Positions 35,381 through 47,099 of a DNA stretch of 64,000 nt are shown one piece after another (position 1 is the first letter of the stretch; each line of letters opens with the position of its first letter). The position numbers and the translations under genes were made by a program. The notes under the pieces were generated by a model. The model worked only from the letters and a program-made list of their open reading frames with translations, was not told where the DNA came from and did no database searches. The stretch is from Coffea arabica (taxonomy: Eukaryota > Streptophyta > Magnoliopsida > Gentianales > Rubiaceae): positions 9,804,501 to 9,868,500 of the forward strand of contig NC_092323.1 in the NCBI RefSeq assembly GCF_036785885.1, given 5' to 3'.

Positions 35381-37076
35381 TTACAGGTCCCTTCTGCACA
35401 ATGGACAAGATCCATGCCTCACCAACCATGTGTCGATGCATGGTAGGTGGAACATGTGGTGACAATGAGGTAAACTTCTAACAGTCTCCCCAATCTGAAA
35501 GTCCTGCACAGAGAAACAACCAATACATTAGATGAGAATTTGCAAGCATTCTGGACTAATAATCAAATGGCATAATACAAAGAGTAACTTGTAAAAGTAC
35601 CTGAAGGCAGACGGAACAAGAAACTCGCTCGCCAGAATCATCGACATTGTTATCGTCCGTGATCACAATCTTTGGTATCTTTTCAACAGAATCTCCAGGC
35701 AAACCCTTGGCACCCCCAGTGTCAAATATGTTGGGGACCTCTTCAAATGTCGTTTCAACAGCTCCCATCTGATTCATCAGCAAAACTATAAGCAAACGAA
35801 AAAATTAAAAAGAACATAAGATTTTCTGAGTAACAGGAATTTGCTCTTGCCTGACTTTGCACTGCACTTAACATAGCAGGACCAATCCGCTCACGAACAA
35901 GTCTGCCGCTTAACAGGCTCGCAATGACATCGATCTGATGAAAAAATTCATGATATTTACACATATTAGGCACACATATTTTCAATGAATAAGATGACTG
36001 AGTCGCTAATGAAGTCACAATTGCAATACATTTGCAGAATTAAGGACACCAATTAAGATGTTCAGATTATGAGAAAATATAGAACTTTGCTCACCAAATA
36101 AAGGAGGCACCCAATGCCAGATTCATCAGACTGCCATAGGAGAAGGGATGACTCGAAGACCTCAATGGAGAAAACAGCTCCAGATATTGCACCAACTGCA
36201 GCCCCTCTAACAAATCCACTTTCAGTCTCTTGGCCTATCAAGGCTCCAGTCATAGCTCCTAATAAAGTACCCACTGCATAACCAAAAGCAAGTTAATTTC
36301 CCCTTCAGTTTTCCTTTAACCAACCAAATAACAGAGTTCCACAGGCCAAGGATTACCTAAACCTATTTCATTTTGTAATACATACATAATATACATATAT
36401 GAATTTCTGACAGGTTGAAGCCCAAAACCCCTGCCTATTTGGGGAATTTAAGAGAGAGAGAAATTTAGATGAAAAACCGTCTACAGCAAAATGCTCAAGA
36501 AGATTTCAGAATGATTCCAAAGATTCTCGCTTTTCGTGCAAGTATCAAATGATCTAAAGACAATACCGCAATACACCAATTTTGGCAACATTATGAACTA
36601 TCAGTCGCGAGATCTCAGACAAAACTAAAGATGAGAGAAAAGGAGGAGGTTAGTAAAATTCTCTCTTTTTTCGATAAATAAATATGGGCAAATTCTACAA
36701 GCTAATTTGCACACAACATCATTTGAAAAATCGACAACATCCCAGATCGCATATGTGCAAATTCACATCAGATAACACAAGTAAATCTAGAATCAATGGC
36801 CATTTGACCACAAAATTGCAAACTTTAAGAGAAACAGTGCAGGGTAGAGGGCAAGCGGGATAATTATAATGAAACAATTAAATTAAAAGGAAAACTAAAG
36901 GATTAACACTCACCTAGTGCAAAGAAAAAGGTGAAGATTGCAGAGAATACATTTCCAATAATAGCAGAAACTGCAAAGCTGAAATATTGTTTAACTTTAT
37001 CGGCCAAATTCCTGAATGAAAATGAGAAAGAAGAAGAAGAAGGCAAAGAATGAGATGGATAAGCATAAAACTCCAT
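35381..37076 (-). CDS. NIP1: NEP1-interacting RING-H2 protein (NIP1/NIP2-like)
   Basis: Exons 37076-36914, 36273-36095, 35934-35851, 35768-35601 and 35503-35381 join to 238 residues. The frame reaches 37097, but that codon is TTG; the first ATG is at 37074-37076. The N-terminal half is membrane-like ([20 protein letters not shown], then Gly-rich [20 protein letters not shown]). The C-terminus is a RING-H2 finger: C193, C196, C212, H214, H217, C220, C231, C234. [18 protein letters not shown] and the ending CPLCRRDL closely match Arabidopsis NIP1/NIP2 (At4g35840/At2g17730). Those were reported to hold the RPOTmp polymerase at thylakoid membranes; an E3 ligase role is inferred from the RING. Intron 3 is GC-AG (CAG/GCAAGA), supported by conservation of the protein across the junction. 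Confidence 0.94.
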
Positions 37077-37566
37077 GGATTCTGTCTCCAATCTCAAGAA
37101 TTTAGAAAAGGGTTTTTTTTTTTTTTTTATTGGGAAGAAAAAGAGGATTTTGGTTCAGGTCTATAACCTATAAGGAACCAGCTACATACAGAAATATCTA
37201 AGCTTAATTATGTACGTGTTGTTGGACATATATAGGGCATAGGGTAAGACTAAGAGGAGAGGGGGTCCATATGGTGGCGTTTTCGTAATATTGTCCTTAG
37301 TCCTTAAGAGAAGATAAAAGGAAACCACATAAACCAACTGGGCTTTTCTTCTATTGTTAATTTTCGCAGAAATCAGTAGTGTGTAAATAGAGGATTTATA
37401 ACTTTTTCTTCTTCTTGTCCTGTGGGACTTGTGGATTCCCTTCTTTATTTCAATATTTCACAGGCTTTTTCTTGTTTCTTTTACTTCTTGTTTTCCTTTG
37501 TGTGAAAATTATGCCATCTAGTATGTACAATTTACAGCAGTGATTCCTAAATAAAGATTGTCACTA

Positions 37567-37760
37567 TTCGGTAAATTTTATTTTACTTTTTTTTTTTTTT
37601 ATCAATACAAGGGATATCCCAATTTATGCTGCTGGACTAATACCCTATGACTGTGCACCCTTTCAAGAAGACACAACCAGTAAAAAGGGGCTCGAACACA
37701 CGATGATTAGATTCGTAACTGCTAACCTGCGGCCAACCCTGGTGGCTGTTCGGTGAATTT
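37567..37760 (-). mobile_element. tRNA-derived SINE (170 bp)
   Basis: Insert 37579-37748 lies between imperfect 12-bp direct repeats, TTCGGTAAATTT (37567-37578) and TTCGGTGAATTT (37749-37760). On the minus strand it starts with agccaccagggttggccgca and carries a B-box-like gtgttcgagccc. It ends in a poly(A), seen as a T-run at about 37587-37600. Pol III boxes, a poly(A) tail and flanking repeats fit a SINE. Confidence 0.75.
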
Positions 37761-40168
37761 CATCTGACTACTTAGGTTCGTAAATCAGTTTTGTTGTTGT
37801 GCTTCTTTTTGCCGTTGAATAATTATAGCATGTATGATTCCCTAGTACACGTTGCTCCGCTACGTTTTCAGAGGCACGAGAAAGCGAAGCCTCCCTTTGA
37901 CAAAACTGAGCGTGTTTGTTTGGTTTGGGGTTAAATGGTCCAACAAATGATCACATGCCGAGTCTAACACTCGTTTTCCCTCAATCCAAAAGCAATGGGA
38001 AAAAAAGAAAATTAAAAAGAAAATAAAAAGAGAGAATGATATATTTTCAATTTTCATTTTCCTTTAATTTTCTAGTTGCCTCTTCTACCATTTTTTATCC
38101 TCCTTTGTTCTTTTTTACTGTAAAGAAAAACTTTTCTTATTTTTTTGGTGTCAAAACTAGCTTTGGGAACAAGTTTTTGTGAGGGTTTGCTAAATTATGC
38201 TATATTTGACAATGAGACGTGACTTAATTCATAAGACGATTTACCGGTGATCAATAGATTGCGGGTTCGAATTATCAAAGGAATAGGTGAAGAATTATTC
38301 CTGATCCTTTTTAATAAAAAAAATTACTACTACAACAGATCCTGTTTTCTTTTTCTTGTCGAGAACAGCTCAAGGGGCTGGTTCGAATTTATTCCTCTGT
38401 CAGCTTCAAGTTCATTTTTTTCCAAATTTTGTTGTTGAGGTGGTGGGGGTGGACTTTCATCTCCAAGTCCATTCATAGTTCCCTTCTACCCTTTATTCCA
38501 TTCTCATTTAGTTAGAATCATGAATATACATTTTTGCCTCATTTTTGTTTATTGTGTTGACATTAGGTGATTATAAAAAACATTTCGTAGCAGATAAAAG
38601 TTTGTATCAAAAACCAATATCAAAATAGTACAATATGCCCTAAAACATTTTCATTAAAATTTGTATCCCGAAGACAAAAAAGAAATGTGTGGAAAAAGTC
38701 TTGCTGATATATAAAAATATATATATATATATAATTCTACAAAACTATAATCATGTACTAATAATTATTTCAAAGCTTAACAATACTATTTATTTAATCC
38801 CAAGGCTCCATTATATGAGGCTGACTACAATGGAAGGGTCACCATCTCTGCCGTCTCAGCTCAGCTCTTAATTAAAGTGCAGAGAGGTTTTCGCACTGTT
38901 TCTTAAACACCTTTTCTCTTTCCCCGCCAGTGGGCTTGCTGCAATATCACAGAATTCACAGGCCCTATTCCTTTTTCTTTTTCTTTTTCTTTTTTTTTTT
39001 AATACTGTCCGAACAGAAATTGCAGATGCGCGTATTTGCAGTCGAATTTATTATCAAGTGTTAATGCCATTAGTAGCAATTAATCACTTTCAACTGTGAT
39101 AGTTCAAAGAAAGTTCCTTCTGAAGTGGACCCAAAGGGCCAAATCTCAAAATTAAAGTTTAAGCATGACATCTACCAAATTTTAGCGAGGGCAAGGACTT
39201 AAATCGCCGGCCACGATTTTATTTGAGAGATTTTGTTGAGAAACGTACTGATTAGAGCTTCTTCTCAGAGACGTACCCTCGCCTAGCTTTGTCTCTTAAT
39301 TACGCGTTTTAATAGTAGATGATTGAATCGGTAATTCTCTGTTTCAAGAATACTCTTTGATATTTTGTATTCAGATTAATACACTATTTTTTAGGCCAGA
39401 ATATTCCCCACAACTAAAGAAATGGATCTGTCTAATAGGTGTCCATTACACACACCGGTTAAGATGTAATTCAGGTATTAAATTTTTCAAAAAAACTAGC
39501 ATTAATTAGAAAAAGTGCGTAAATACAAATAAGTGTAATAATTGTTTAAGTATGTATGTACACGGTAGTTTAGATGGAATTCAAGTGTGCTAACGATGCT
39601 CATTTGGACACATATACATTTTTGGTCTTTTCATTTAATGTTATGACTATTATTTTTGTTATTTAAATGTTCTGTATTTGTATCATTTTATTCTTGAGGA
39701 CCCGATGACACTCATTAATCACAACTTACCATTGTAAAGAGCAAATGCATATTTAATTATTTTTTTTAAGTACACCTAAACAAATCATTTATTTTCCCCA
39801 CTCAATTAGCCGCTATGAAAACACAAACAGCAAGAAGCTAATTTCTGTGCGGACAACAATACTTAAAAAGTTAAGTGGCAGCTATTAAAAAGATCAATCC
39901 CAGTACAAATGCCCTTTCTATCGTTTATTATTTGCAAAGTGCGATTAGCAGTTAACATTCTCACTACCTCATTTAAAGAACTTTTCTAATATTTTCCATA
40001 ACATATTTTCAAAGTGCTTTTGACAATTTTTGACAAAAAAAATTGATTTACTTCTGTAGAGTACATTAACTCTAGAACAGAGGAATGCACTCTTTCATAA
40101 AAAAAAAAAAAAAAAGAATTATTGTTAATTATACCAAGCATTTAGCACCTACTGTACCTTTTGACAAT
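37761..40168. other. Gene-poor spacer with simple repeats
   Basis: Holds a (CTTTTT)n tract near 38968-39000, a short (TA)n at 38716-38733 and an A-run at 40100. A tRNA-like B-box word, gcgggttcgaatta, lies at 38261 but without a foldable tRNA. No gene recognised. Confidence 0.55.
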
Positions 40169-40177
40169 ATGAAAAAA

Positions 40178-40718
40178 GGATAAATTTTACTTTATACCCT
40201 TGAATTTGTATCACTTTTCTACTTTACACCTTAAATTTAAATTTTGAACACACACCCTAAACTCTTAATTTTTGGTATTTTGCACCATAAACTCTCAAAT
40301 TTGTCCCATTTAATTCCAATGAATGACAACTCTAGAAAAATTAACGGCATAAAGGACACAATAAATCAATGATAATGTGCTGAAAGTAGTCAAAGCTCAA
40401 AAGGTGTCAAGATAACATAACAAAAATAAAACAATACATTGTTATTAATGTATATTATCTTGTTAATTTTGCTAATAATATTAGTAATCGAGACCTTATA
40501 AATCAATGATATGTACTAAAAGTGGTCAACAAAATTAAAGGATCGCATTAATTTTTATAGCTCTTTATCTCATTAATTTTGTGACCGTAGTCATTGATTA
40601 GAATTAAATTTGACCAACTTGAGAGTTTAGGGTGTAAAGTATCCACAATTAAGAGTTTATGATACAAAATATCTAAAATTGAAATTTATGATGTAAAGTG
40701 ATACGAGTTCAATCATCC
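40178..40718. mobile_element. Degenerate MULE-like element with long TIRs
   Basis: The left arm begins ggataaattttactttatac and the right arm, read in reverse, begins ggatgattgaactcgtatca. Both continue through similar cacttt-tac-acc and ctaaactctcaa-tt-gtc words for about 150 bases. Flanks atgaaaaaa and aaaatggaa do not match well, so the insertion is old or the ends are off by a few bases. No captured gene visible. Confidence 0.5.
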
Positions 40719-41542
40719 AAAATGGAAATCGTCCATAGGAAAATGATAAGCAGAATATTACCACATAAAGTAGTGTGCTATATATAATAAGCTTCTTCAC
40801 AGTTGCTAAATATAGACCCACCGAGAGAATTAGCATGGCTAATTATAATAAGCTTTTGACCAATACACAATTCATATGACAATGCCCAAGTTCTTTTGTT
40901 CCGTCATTTGTACCCATCAACCAATTTGATTGCTAATGCTCAGGGTGGCTGTAATTTAACCCGGTGTTGATGATGACGGGTTTTTTTCCACGACTGCACT
41001 AGGAATAGTTGAATGAGAAAAAATAACGTAAAGTCTGGGATTAGTTGAAATGGTCTTTGTTCAGCAATTCATCATTGGAATAATCGCAAAGGTACTTTTC
41101 GCAAGTGCATTTGGACCAACATTTATATATTTATTGAAAAAGATTTGGAACAAAAACCACCACGTCTGCTCGGAATAAATTAGTAATTTACGTAGAAAAT
41201 TTCATACTACTACTAAACTTTCTTGGCGGCGCCAGAGGCTTAAAATTTCAGAAGTCCACACCTGGCAAATTTATGCTTCTTTTGAATTTAGGAAACGAAA
41301 GAAGAGCCACGACATCCCCTCAGTGGAAAAGGAAGGACAACACCAAACCGCCTTCCCGTTTAGTTGACTTTGTTAAAATATTTGCGTTGCATTCCCCGCC
41401 CTCAAAACAATAATAATGCTAGCCATTACAAAAGGAGGAGAGCCAAGAATACAGATGATGCCATGAGAATCGAGGTATCTTCTCAATTGTTTCATTTCAT
41501 CCCAATCCAAGAATGAATTCCGCTTCATTCTGCTTGCAAAAG

Positions 41543-41694
41543 CAAATGCTATTCTCCTTTTTTTTTTTTTTTTTTCGAGACGATAACTGTTCTATAATCT
41601 AATCTATCCTACATTAGGGGGAGGGGGCGGACCTAAGGAGATCCAAGAATAACCCAGAAGAGGCTGAAGCATCACCGGACCAAATGCTATTCTC
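41543..41694 (-). mobile_element. Short retroposon with 14-bp perfect TSD
   Basis: Insert 41557-41680 (124 bp) lies between identical 14-bp repeats CAAATGCTATTCTC (41543-41556 and 41681-41694). It begins with a T-run (41558-41575), the poly(A) tail of a minus-strand copy, followed by cgagacgataactgtt. That tail word is shared with the LINE fragment at 5358 and the tiny insert at 45022, suggesting all three were made by the same LINE machinery. Confidence 0.85.
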
Positions 41695-42258
41695 TCAAGT
41701 AGGGAAAAGTATAACGAAAACTCGACTCAAAGTGAAAAAAATTTAAAGGAGGTGTCAGAGCACGTTTTTGATCTAGTCGGATCTGTATGCTGTCATTTAT
41801 ACAGTTTCTTTAGACCATCTTTTCGTAAAATATGATAGATTAAATTATAAGAATGTATGGTCGTGGCAATAAAAAATATTACTTAAATTATACCTGTTTA
41901 TATCAGACATTGTGAGACCCAAGTCAATAGATAAAATTCAAATTGTCAGCCCCGTCCTTCATATACCGCGGTTTCACGTTATCAATCAATGCAGAATTAA
42001 TTGATAAAGCTGGCAAGCAATACTACGACCGCATACTGAATTACCGTTGTTCTCGATGAAGTTTGCCTTAACAACTAAGGAAATAGACGAAGAAATGTCG
42101 AGAGTCGATGGAGGCACCATCAAATTTCGCTGTTGGATAGCAATATTGTCATGGGTCCTTGGCAATTGAAACTGACTGAAGAAAATACTCAACTAACAAA
42201 AGTAACTCGGAAAAAGAAATGAAAGATGAATAGCATCTTGATGTTATTTCTCGGACAT

Positions 42259-43060
42259 TAAGGGTCCGTCTGTTTCGGATGAAAATGTTTTCCAGGAAAA
42301 TATTTTCCTAATTTCCCGTGTTTGGTTGCACAAAAGTTACTGAAAACATTTTCCTATGTAAAATATTTTCACCCATCTTATGGAAAACAACTTCCTTTCT
42401 AAACTTACTGAAGTTGTTTTCCGAAATGCATGCATCCCGCCTGTAGTATGTTCCAAACTTACTGAAAACATCTTGTAGTATGTTCTTTTTTTTTTTTTTA
42501 GTGTAAACAGGAGGATTCGAACCCAAGACTTCTTCCTTACACTCCCTCCTCCATACCACCCAACCCTCCCCCTAGTATATTCAAAATAAAAAAAAAAACT
42601 TCATCCTGCTCATCCTATGCTAGTAATTATGTATAATAGGGACATTCTTTTCTAGAGAAACTTTCAGCAGTGAGAGTGCAAGATATATGTCACAATAAGC
42701 ATTGCATGTGATTGATATTTGACACTAAATAGCCAGCAATTTGTTTATTGCTTAAGGAGATATTTTTTATTCATATATACATTTCTCCAAGATTTTTTAA
42801 AGTTAAACAATGAGATAAATTTTCTTATTTTGCATGGGAAGAAGTATGTAGTTATAATGTGTAGAAAGTAAGGATAGAGATAAAAGTGAAAATATTTCAA
42901 AAGTTAAACAAACACCAGAAAAATGAAGTAAGAAAATATTTTCAATAAGCTAACCAAACACCTGAAAATGATGAAAGGGAAATGATTTTCATGGAAAATT
43001 ACTTCCACGGAAAGTATTTTCCCAAGGAAAATATTTTACTTCCAACCAAACAGACCCTAA
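42259..43060. mobile_element. Harbinger-like element (796 bp) with nested SINE
   Basis: Element 42262-43057 is flanked by TAA (42259-42261 and 43058-43060). Ends are GGGTCCGTCTGTTT on the left and, in reverse, GGGTCTGTTTGGTTGG. Long arms are full of gaaaatattttcc words that pair with each other. An 87-bp retroposon is nested within it. No transposase frame seen. Confidence 0.75.
42476..42582 (-). mobile_element. Short SINE nested in the Harbinger-like element
   Basis: Insert 42486-42572 (87 bp) lies between 10-bp repeats TAGTATGTTC (42476-42485) and TAGTATATTC (42573-42582), 9 of 10 matching. A T-run at the left is the poly(A) tail. On the minus strand ggttcgaatcc, a consensus pol III B box, is present as its complement ggattcgaacc at 42513. 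A 5'-truncated tRNA-derived SINE is the best reading. Confidence 0.75.
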
Positions 43061-43743
43061 GTGTAATTCATAGTTTCCTGAGACGAGAGGCATCGACAAA
43101 TCTCATTATTCCATAGCGGATGGAATTCCATTATTTAAAAGGTTGATGCAAAGAAGCATTTTGTAGGTTTACATATGAAACTTCTAAAAAGAATGATTAA
43201 AACTAGAAGGTGGTAAACAAAAAATTACCAACTAACTCGTAAAAAATCTTGGTCGTGCCGTTTTACTTTGCTTTGTTCTTACTTCCCTTTTTTAGGCATG
43301 AAATTAATTATATAGTACCTTAAAATTTTGAAAGACGAGCCAAAACCAACCACCATAGAGCCAACCCCCCAACCTCCAACCCACCACCATCCCCAAAAAG
43401 GAAAAATAAAATGTTGTCGGACTCTTTCTTCTGGAGGTTACTCTTCCAACATTATTATTCTCTTCATCCATAAGATTCAAAATCGAAATCTTGATTAAGG
43501 GGTATCAAGCTCTTTATTACTTGACCTAACAACTGTTAGTAAATGTAAGTTTGCTCCAATATTACGAGATCTTGATCAGTAGAAACAAATCCTGAACTCC
43601 TCTACTCAGCAAGAAACCAGTAGAGTCTGGAAAATTTCCATACTACTCGACTAACTAGTAATTACGTACTTCTAGATTTGGCCAATAAACGAACTCCCCA
43701 GCCTGCTAGATATATCTAAACCGGAGAGAAATGTTTAACGAAC

Positions 43744-44079
43744 ATGCTTTTTCTTCTACTACAATTAAGCAGCGTAACTCCCTTCGCTACAAGCAATAAA
43801 TCTAGCTACTTGATTGGGCCGGATTGCCAATTGGCTTTCCTTTTCTTCTCCTCAGTTCCTTATCCTTTTGGCAACCGATCGAATGTATCAGCACTAGCTG
43901 GCAACATTATTCATGCTCCTGTTTCATTCGCTTCTAACTTGTGTCCCTGTAGACTGAAGTGCGAGTCAGGATTTTCCCCAAGTATTAATGCCCTTGTTTT
44001 ACATGACTGGATTATCTTATTTGCTACGCGATTTCTACTTTTTGTTGACGCACTGGATAATGGCAGACTTAGTGTATAA
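43744..44079 (+). pseudogene. Possible relic of a wall-associated-kinase-like N-terminus
   Basis: A 111-residue frame starts at a true ATG with a signal-peptide-like MLFLLLQLSSVTPFAT. It goes on to GPDC and then SVPYPFGNRSN. The order signal peptide, Cys and then VPYPFG recalls the GUB_WAK domain of wall-associated kinases. The conserved CG before PYPFG is replaced and the rest of the frame is unrelated, with no kinase nearby. It may be a frameshifted relic, or chance similarity. Confidence 0.3.
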
Positions 44080-44279
44080 GCTTATTGTGTCCTGTGGGTT
44101 GACATCAAACCACACATGGATCGATCTAACGTATGAGTACCACAAATGACTAAAAAAACTTTGGCGATCGAGTTAGGCCGGCCACGCAAGATACAAAAGA
44201 TTTCCCATGAATGATGATTTGCAAAACTGGGGACCAACAAGCTTAAGAAATTGAATATTGTTGGCGATCATTACTTGTT

Positions 44280-46440
44280 TGGATTACATATCACTTAATT
44301 TAGTAGTCTAGTTGCAAAAGCAAGTCTTTTGTTTGTTAATCAAGTGTCTCGACCACCTCAAAACTACACAAGCTGGATGCCAAATTCTTACGAGGATCAT
44401 GTCTAAAGAAGACGTATGCATCATGAGGTGAGCTGATGTTAGAATCTCTCAACTCGATCTTATAAATACCTTTAGTTGATCAAGTTAGCTCTAGCTAGTA
44501 GTGCCCATGATGATTTATGTTACCTAATATATGACTTAACCAAATTTGATTGCTTAAATGGCTTTCCTTTGCTTATTATACTACCTAATCTCAACGCTCA
44601 CACAGTATTTAAATGGAGTAGCGTGCATGTGTTCTGCCTCAAAAGCGAAACCCGGAATCCGTTTTCCTCTTATTTTTTTCAAGAAATTATAGAAAATCAT
44701 GTTACCAATAATTGAAAAGAAAACCACATCAAATCAACCCGTCTTATTACCTCTAGAAACCGCATAAAGCATAATAATTTCCACATTCCCGTGAAAAAAC
44801 TTCTGTTCTTAGTCAAATAATTGGAAATGCACTTAAGAAGAGACGAGAAAGGGGGAGAAAATGTGAGCGAGAATAATTCAAGTCAAGGATATTTCTTTAT
44901 TAATTTCACAACTCGTCATTGTTACATGTTGTATAATAATTTACTGGGCTTTGGCTGTACATCGATGTTCAAGTACCACCTACTCAAGAAGGGCTAGGGA
45001 GATTTTTTTTTTTTTTTTTTGTCAAAACGATAACAAGCAAGAAGGACTAGGGAGATGGTTTATCAAGATCATTCAATCCTTGGGTACAAATTTGGAACGG
45101 GAACCCGTCAGCATCATGGATTCTTGTATGAGGTGATGTTTTTGCTCCCAAATATAGACGCGACAGTACTGTTAAATTCCCACGGAGTTAAAATGTTAAA
45201 TCAAGAGAATTATTCAGGAGACCATCCTACCAACAACATATATTTTAAGTACATAATCTGTTCAAAAAGGACAAAATAAATAATGGAATAGGTGTAATAT
45301 GGCCCAGGATATCATTGGTGCATATCTTAATATAATATGATGCAAATTCTTCATTATTTCCTCGTTCAAGACTTCCACACAATATCTTTGCCATGTTAAT
45401 CCACGACAACCCATTGTGTACAACAATGATAAAAGCTAATGTCTAATAATTCTATCACGTTCGTGAAGTATCCAAGAAGTGTGTTTGGGTGATGCTTTCT
45501 GCATACACCATTTGCAAGATTGTAGTAGTATTAATTATTATTATTAGTTTTTGGGTTCTTGAATGTCTAGAGGGCCATCCATCGAACTGGTAATATTTTT
45601 TTCTGCTAAGAGTTTTATAAGGAACCTGGAAAAGAAAAGGTAAACCAACTAAATAAAACAGCCCGTTGTTTAATCACTTTTTAGGCTAGATTTCAAATCA
45701 AGTTTTTTAGTTGAATAAACCCAAGGCTGGTAGAGAGACAAATCTAGAAGTAAATCCGTGGCAAGTAGTTTCCAGATCAGTAGATATTACCTCAAGAGCA
45801 GGCAAAGTTTGATGCATTAAGTCCACGGATTATGTCACATTATGGATTGGCAGACGATGTCTAGAAATCTCTATAATGGCAGTATTTATGGACATGAAAA
45901 TTCTTCCTCTAAAGACATTGCATTGGAGTATAATATGTCATATGACTCTTAGTTATCGTATGCAGTTAATTAACTTAACCACCATTAGTAATCCAGTCCG
46001 GTTCATGAAGTCAGGCACCAAAACTCCACAAGCATTTATGAGAATATATATATATATTTCAAAAAGTAAAAAAGTGACTAAACAGATGTTCCTAATTAAA
46101 ACCAAATGGTCCTAAAACAATTCCCTATATTGATTTCTCACCACTCAGGAGTACGTACTAACCAATATTGATTTCTGATAGAATGGTAATTGTTTGTGGT
46201 TAGGATTATCAAAAATCTCTATTTGGTAGCTGCAGCTTGGAAATCACGACGGGGCTTTTAGCTTTAGGAAGACAAAGAACTGTGTTTGTACTTTAGTCGT
46301 GACTCATGAGGCACCAACAAAGTCAAAAATCAAGTATTAGTTGTACTACCTTTTCTTGTGTCGAAATACATTTTACTCAATTCTTTCCCTGAGATTGACA
46401 TGGGTGATTCTGCAATATGTTCTTCAGCAACCCCATGAAG
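44280..46440. repeat. Diverged non-coding duplication, unit A
   Basis: Shares ordered words with unit B1 (47100-48880): agttgcaaaagcaagt at 44317 and 47123, ccaaatttgattgcttaaa at about 44540 and 47370, and atgttaaatcaagagaatta at about 45192 versus 48150. It also shares words with B2 and C: gttcgtgaagtat at 45461, tgatgca-taagtccacgg at 45810, and cttggaaatcacgacggggc at 46235. No coding frame is preserved, so the unit is either derived from a dead gene or was always non-coding. Confidence 0.65.
44985..45056 (-). mobile_element. Tiny retroposon (34 bp) with 19-bp TSD
   Basis: Direct repeats caagaagggctagggagat (44985-45003) and caagaaggactagggagat (45038-45056) differ at one base. They enclose a T-run and gtcaaaacgataacaag. 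This is an extreme 5' truncation: little more than the poly(A) tail and the last bases of an element whose tail resembles that at 41576. Confidence 0.8.
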
Positions 46441-47099
46441 TCGTGGGCTTCAATGGCTCAGGACGGTCCATACAAAAATTGCATTGCGGTAAATATCCGT
46501 CCATGTACGAGCTTCGGAAAAATGGTTTCTTATAAGATCTCTTGATATATGGTCGAAATCTTGATGATATTAAAAGGTTTTCTTGAGCAATGATAACGTA
46601 ACAGTCCAAACGCTGTTATTGATGATGATATCTCAAAAACTAGCTTCAACAACCAAACGCAGGAAGCCAGGAGAGGGATCAGATTTCTGAACCACAATAT
46701 AGTTAAGGATCCGGGGAAAGCAATGGTGGAAACCCTGTTTTACTAACTAACGTATTTGGTCTCCAACTCTGAGAATATCTTGTGTTTGCACATGTTCATG
46801 CAGTTAAATTCTCTACTAAGTAAAAGATTTTCTAAGCAATCAGCTGATTAAGTAAAAGATTTTCCAAGCAATCAGGTGAAATAACTAATCCAGTAAGCAT
46901 TCATGTCAAATCCCACACAAACCTAACATCATTACACGTGATTCATTTGACAAATTGATCCACATTTGAGGAGGTTATACTGTGACCAATTGCTAAGTCA
47001 ATAATGAATTTATGAATCTGATGGACCAGTAAAATTATTGTTTTCTTGAAAATTAAGAACACACACACACTGGTAATAGACAGGCATTAAAGCAATCCT
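46441..47099. other. Spacer between repeat units A and B1
   Basis: Contains a small duplicated word, agtaaaagattttc-aagcaa tcag, at about 46819 and 46852, and a short CA run at 47063. No gene. Confidence 0.5.

Noticed and set aside
38255-38280. tRNA gene suggested by gcgggttcgaatta
   Set aside because: Only a B-box-like word is present; no acceptor stem or anticodon arm could be formed around it.
42510-42525. tRNA gene suggested by ggattcgaaccc
   Set aside because: Explained better as the B box of a short SINE with poly(A) and target-site duplication.
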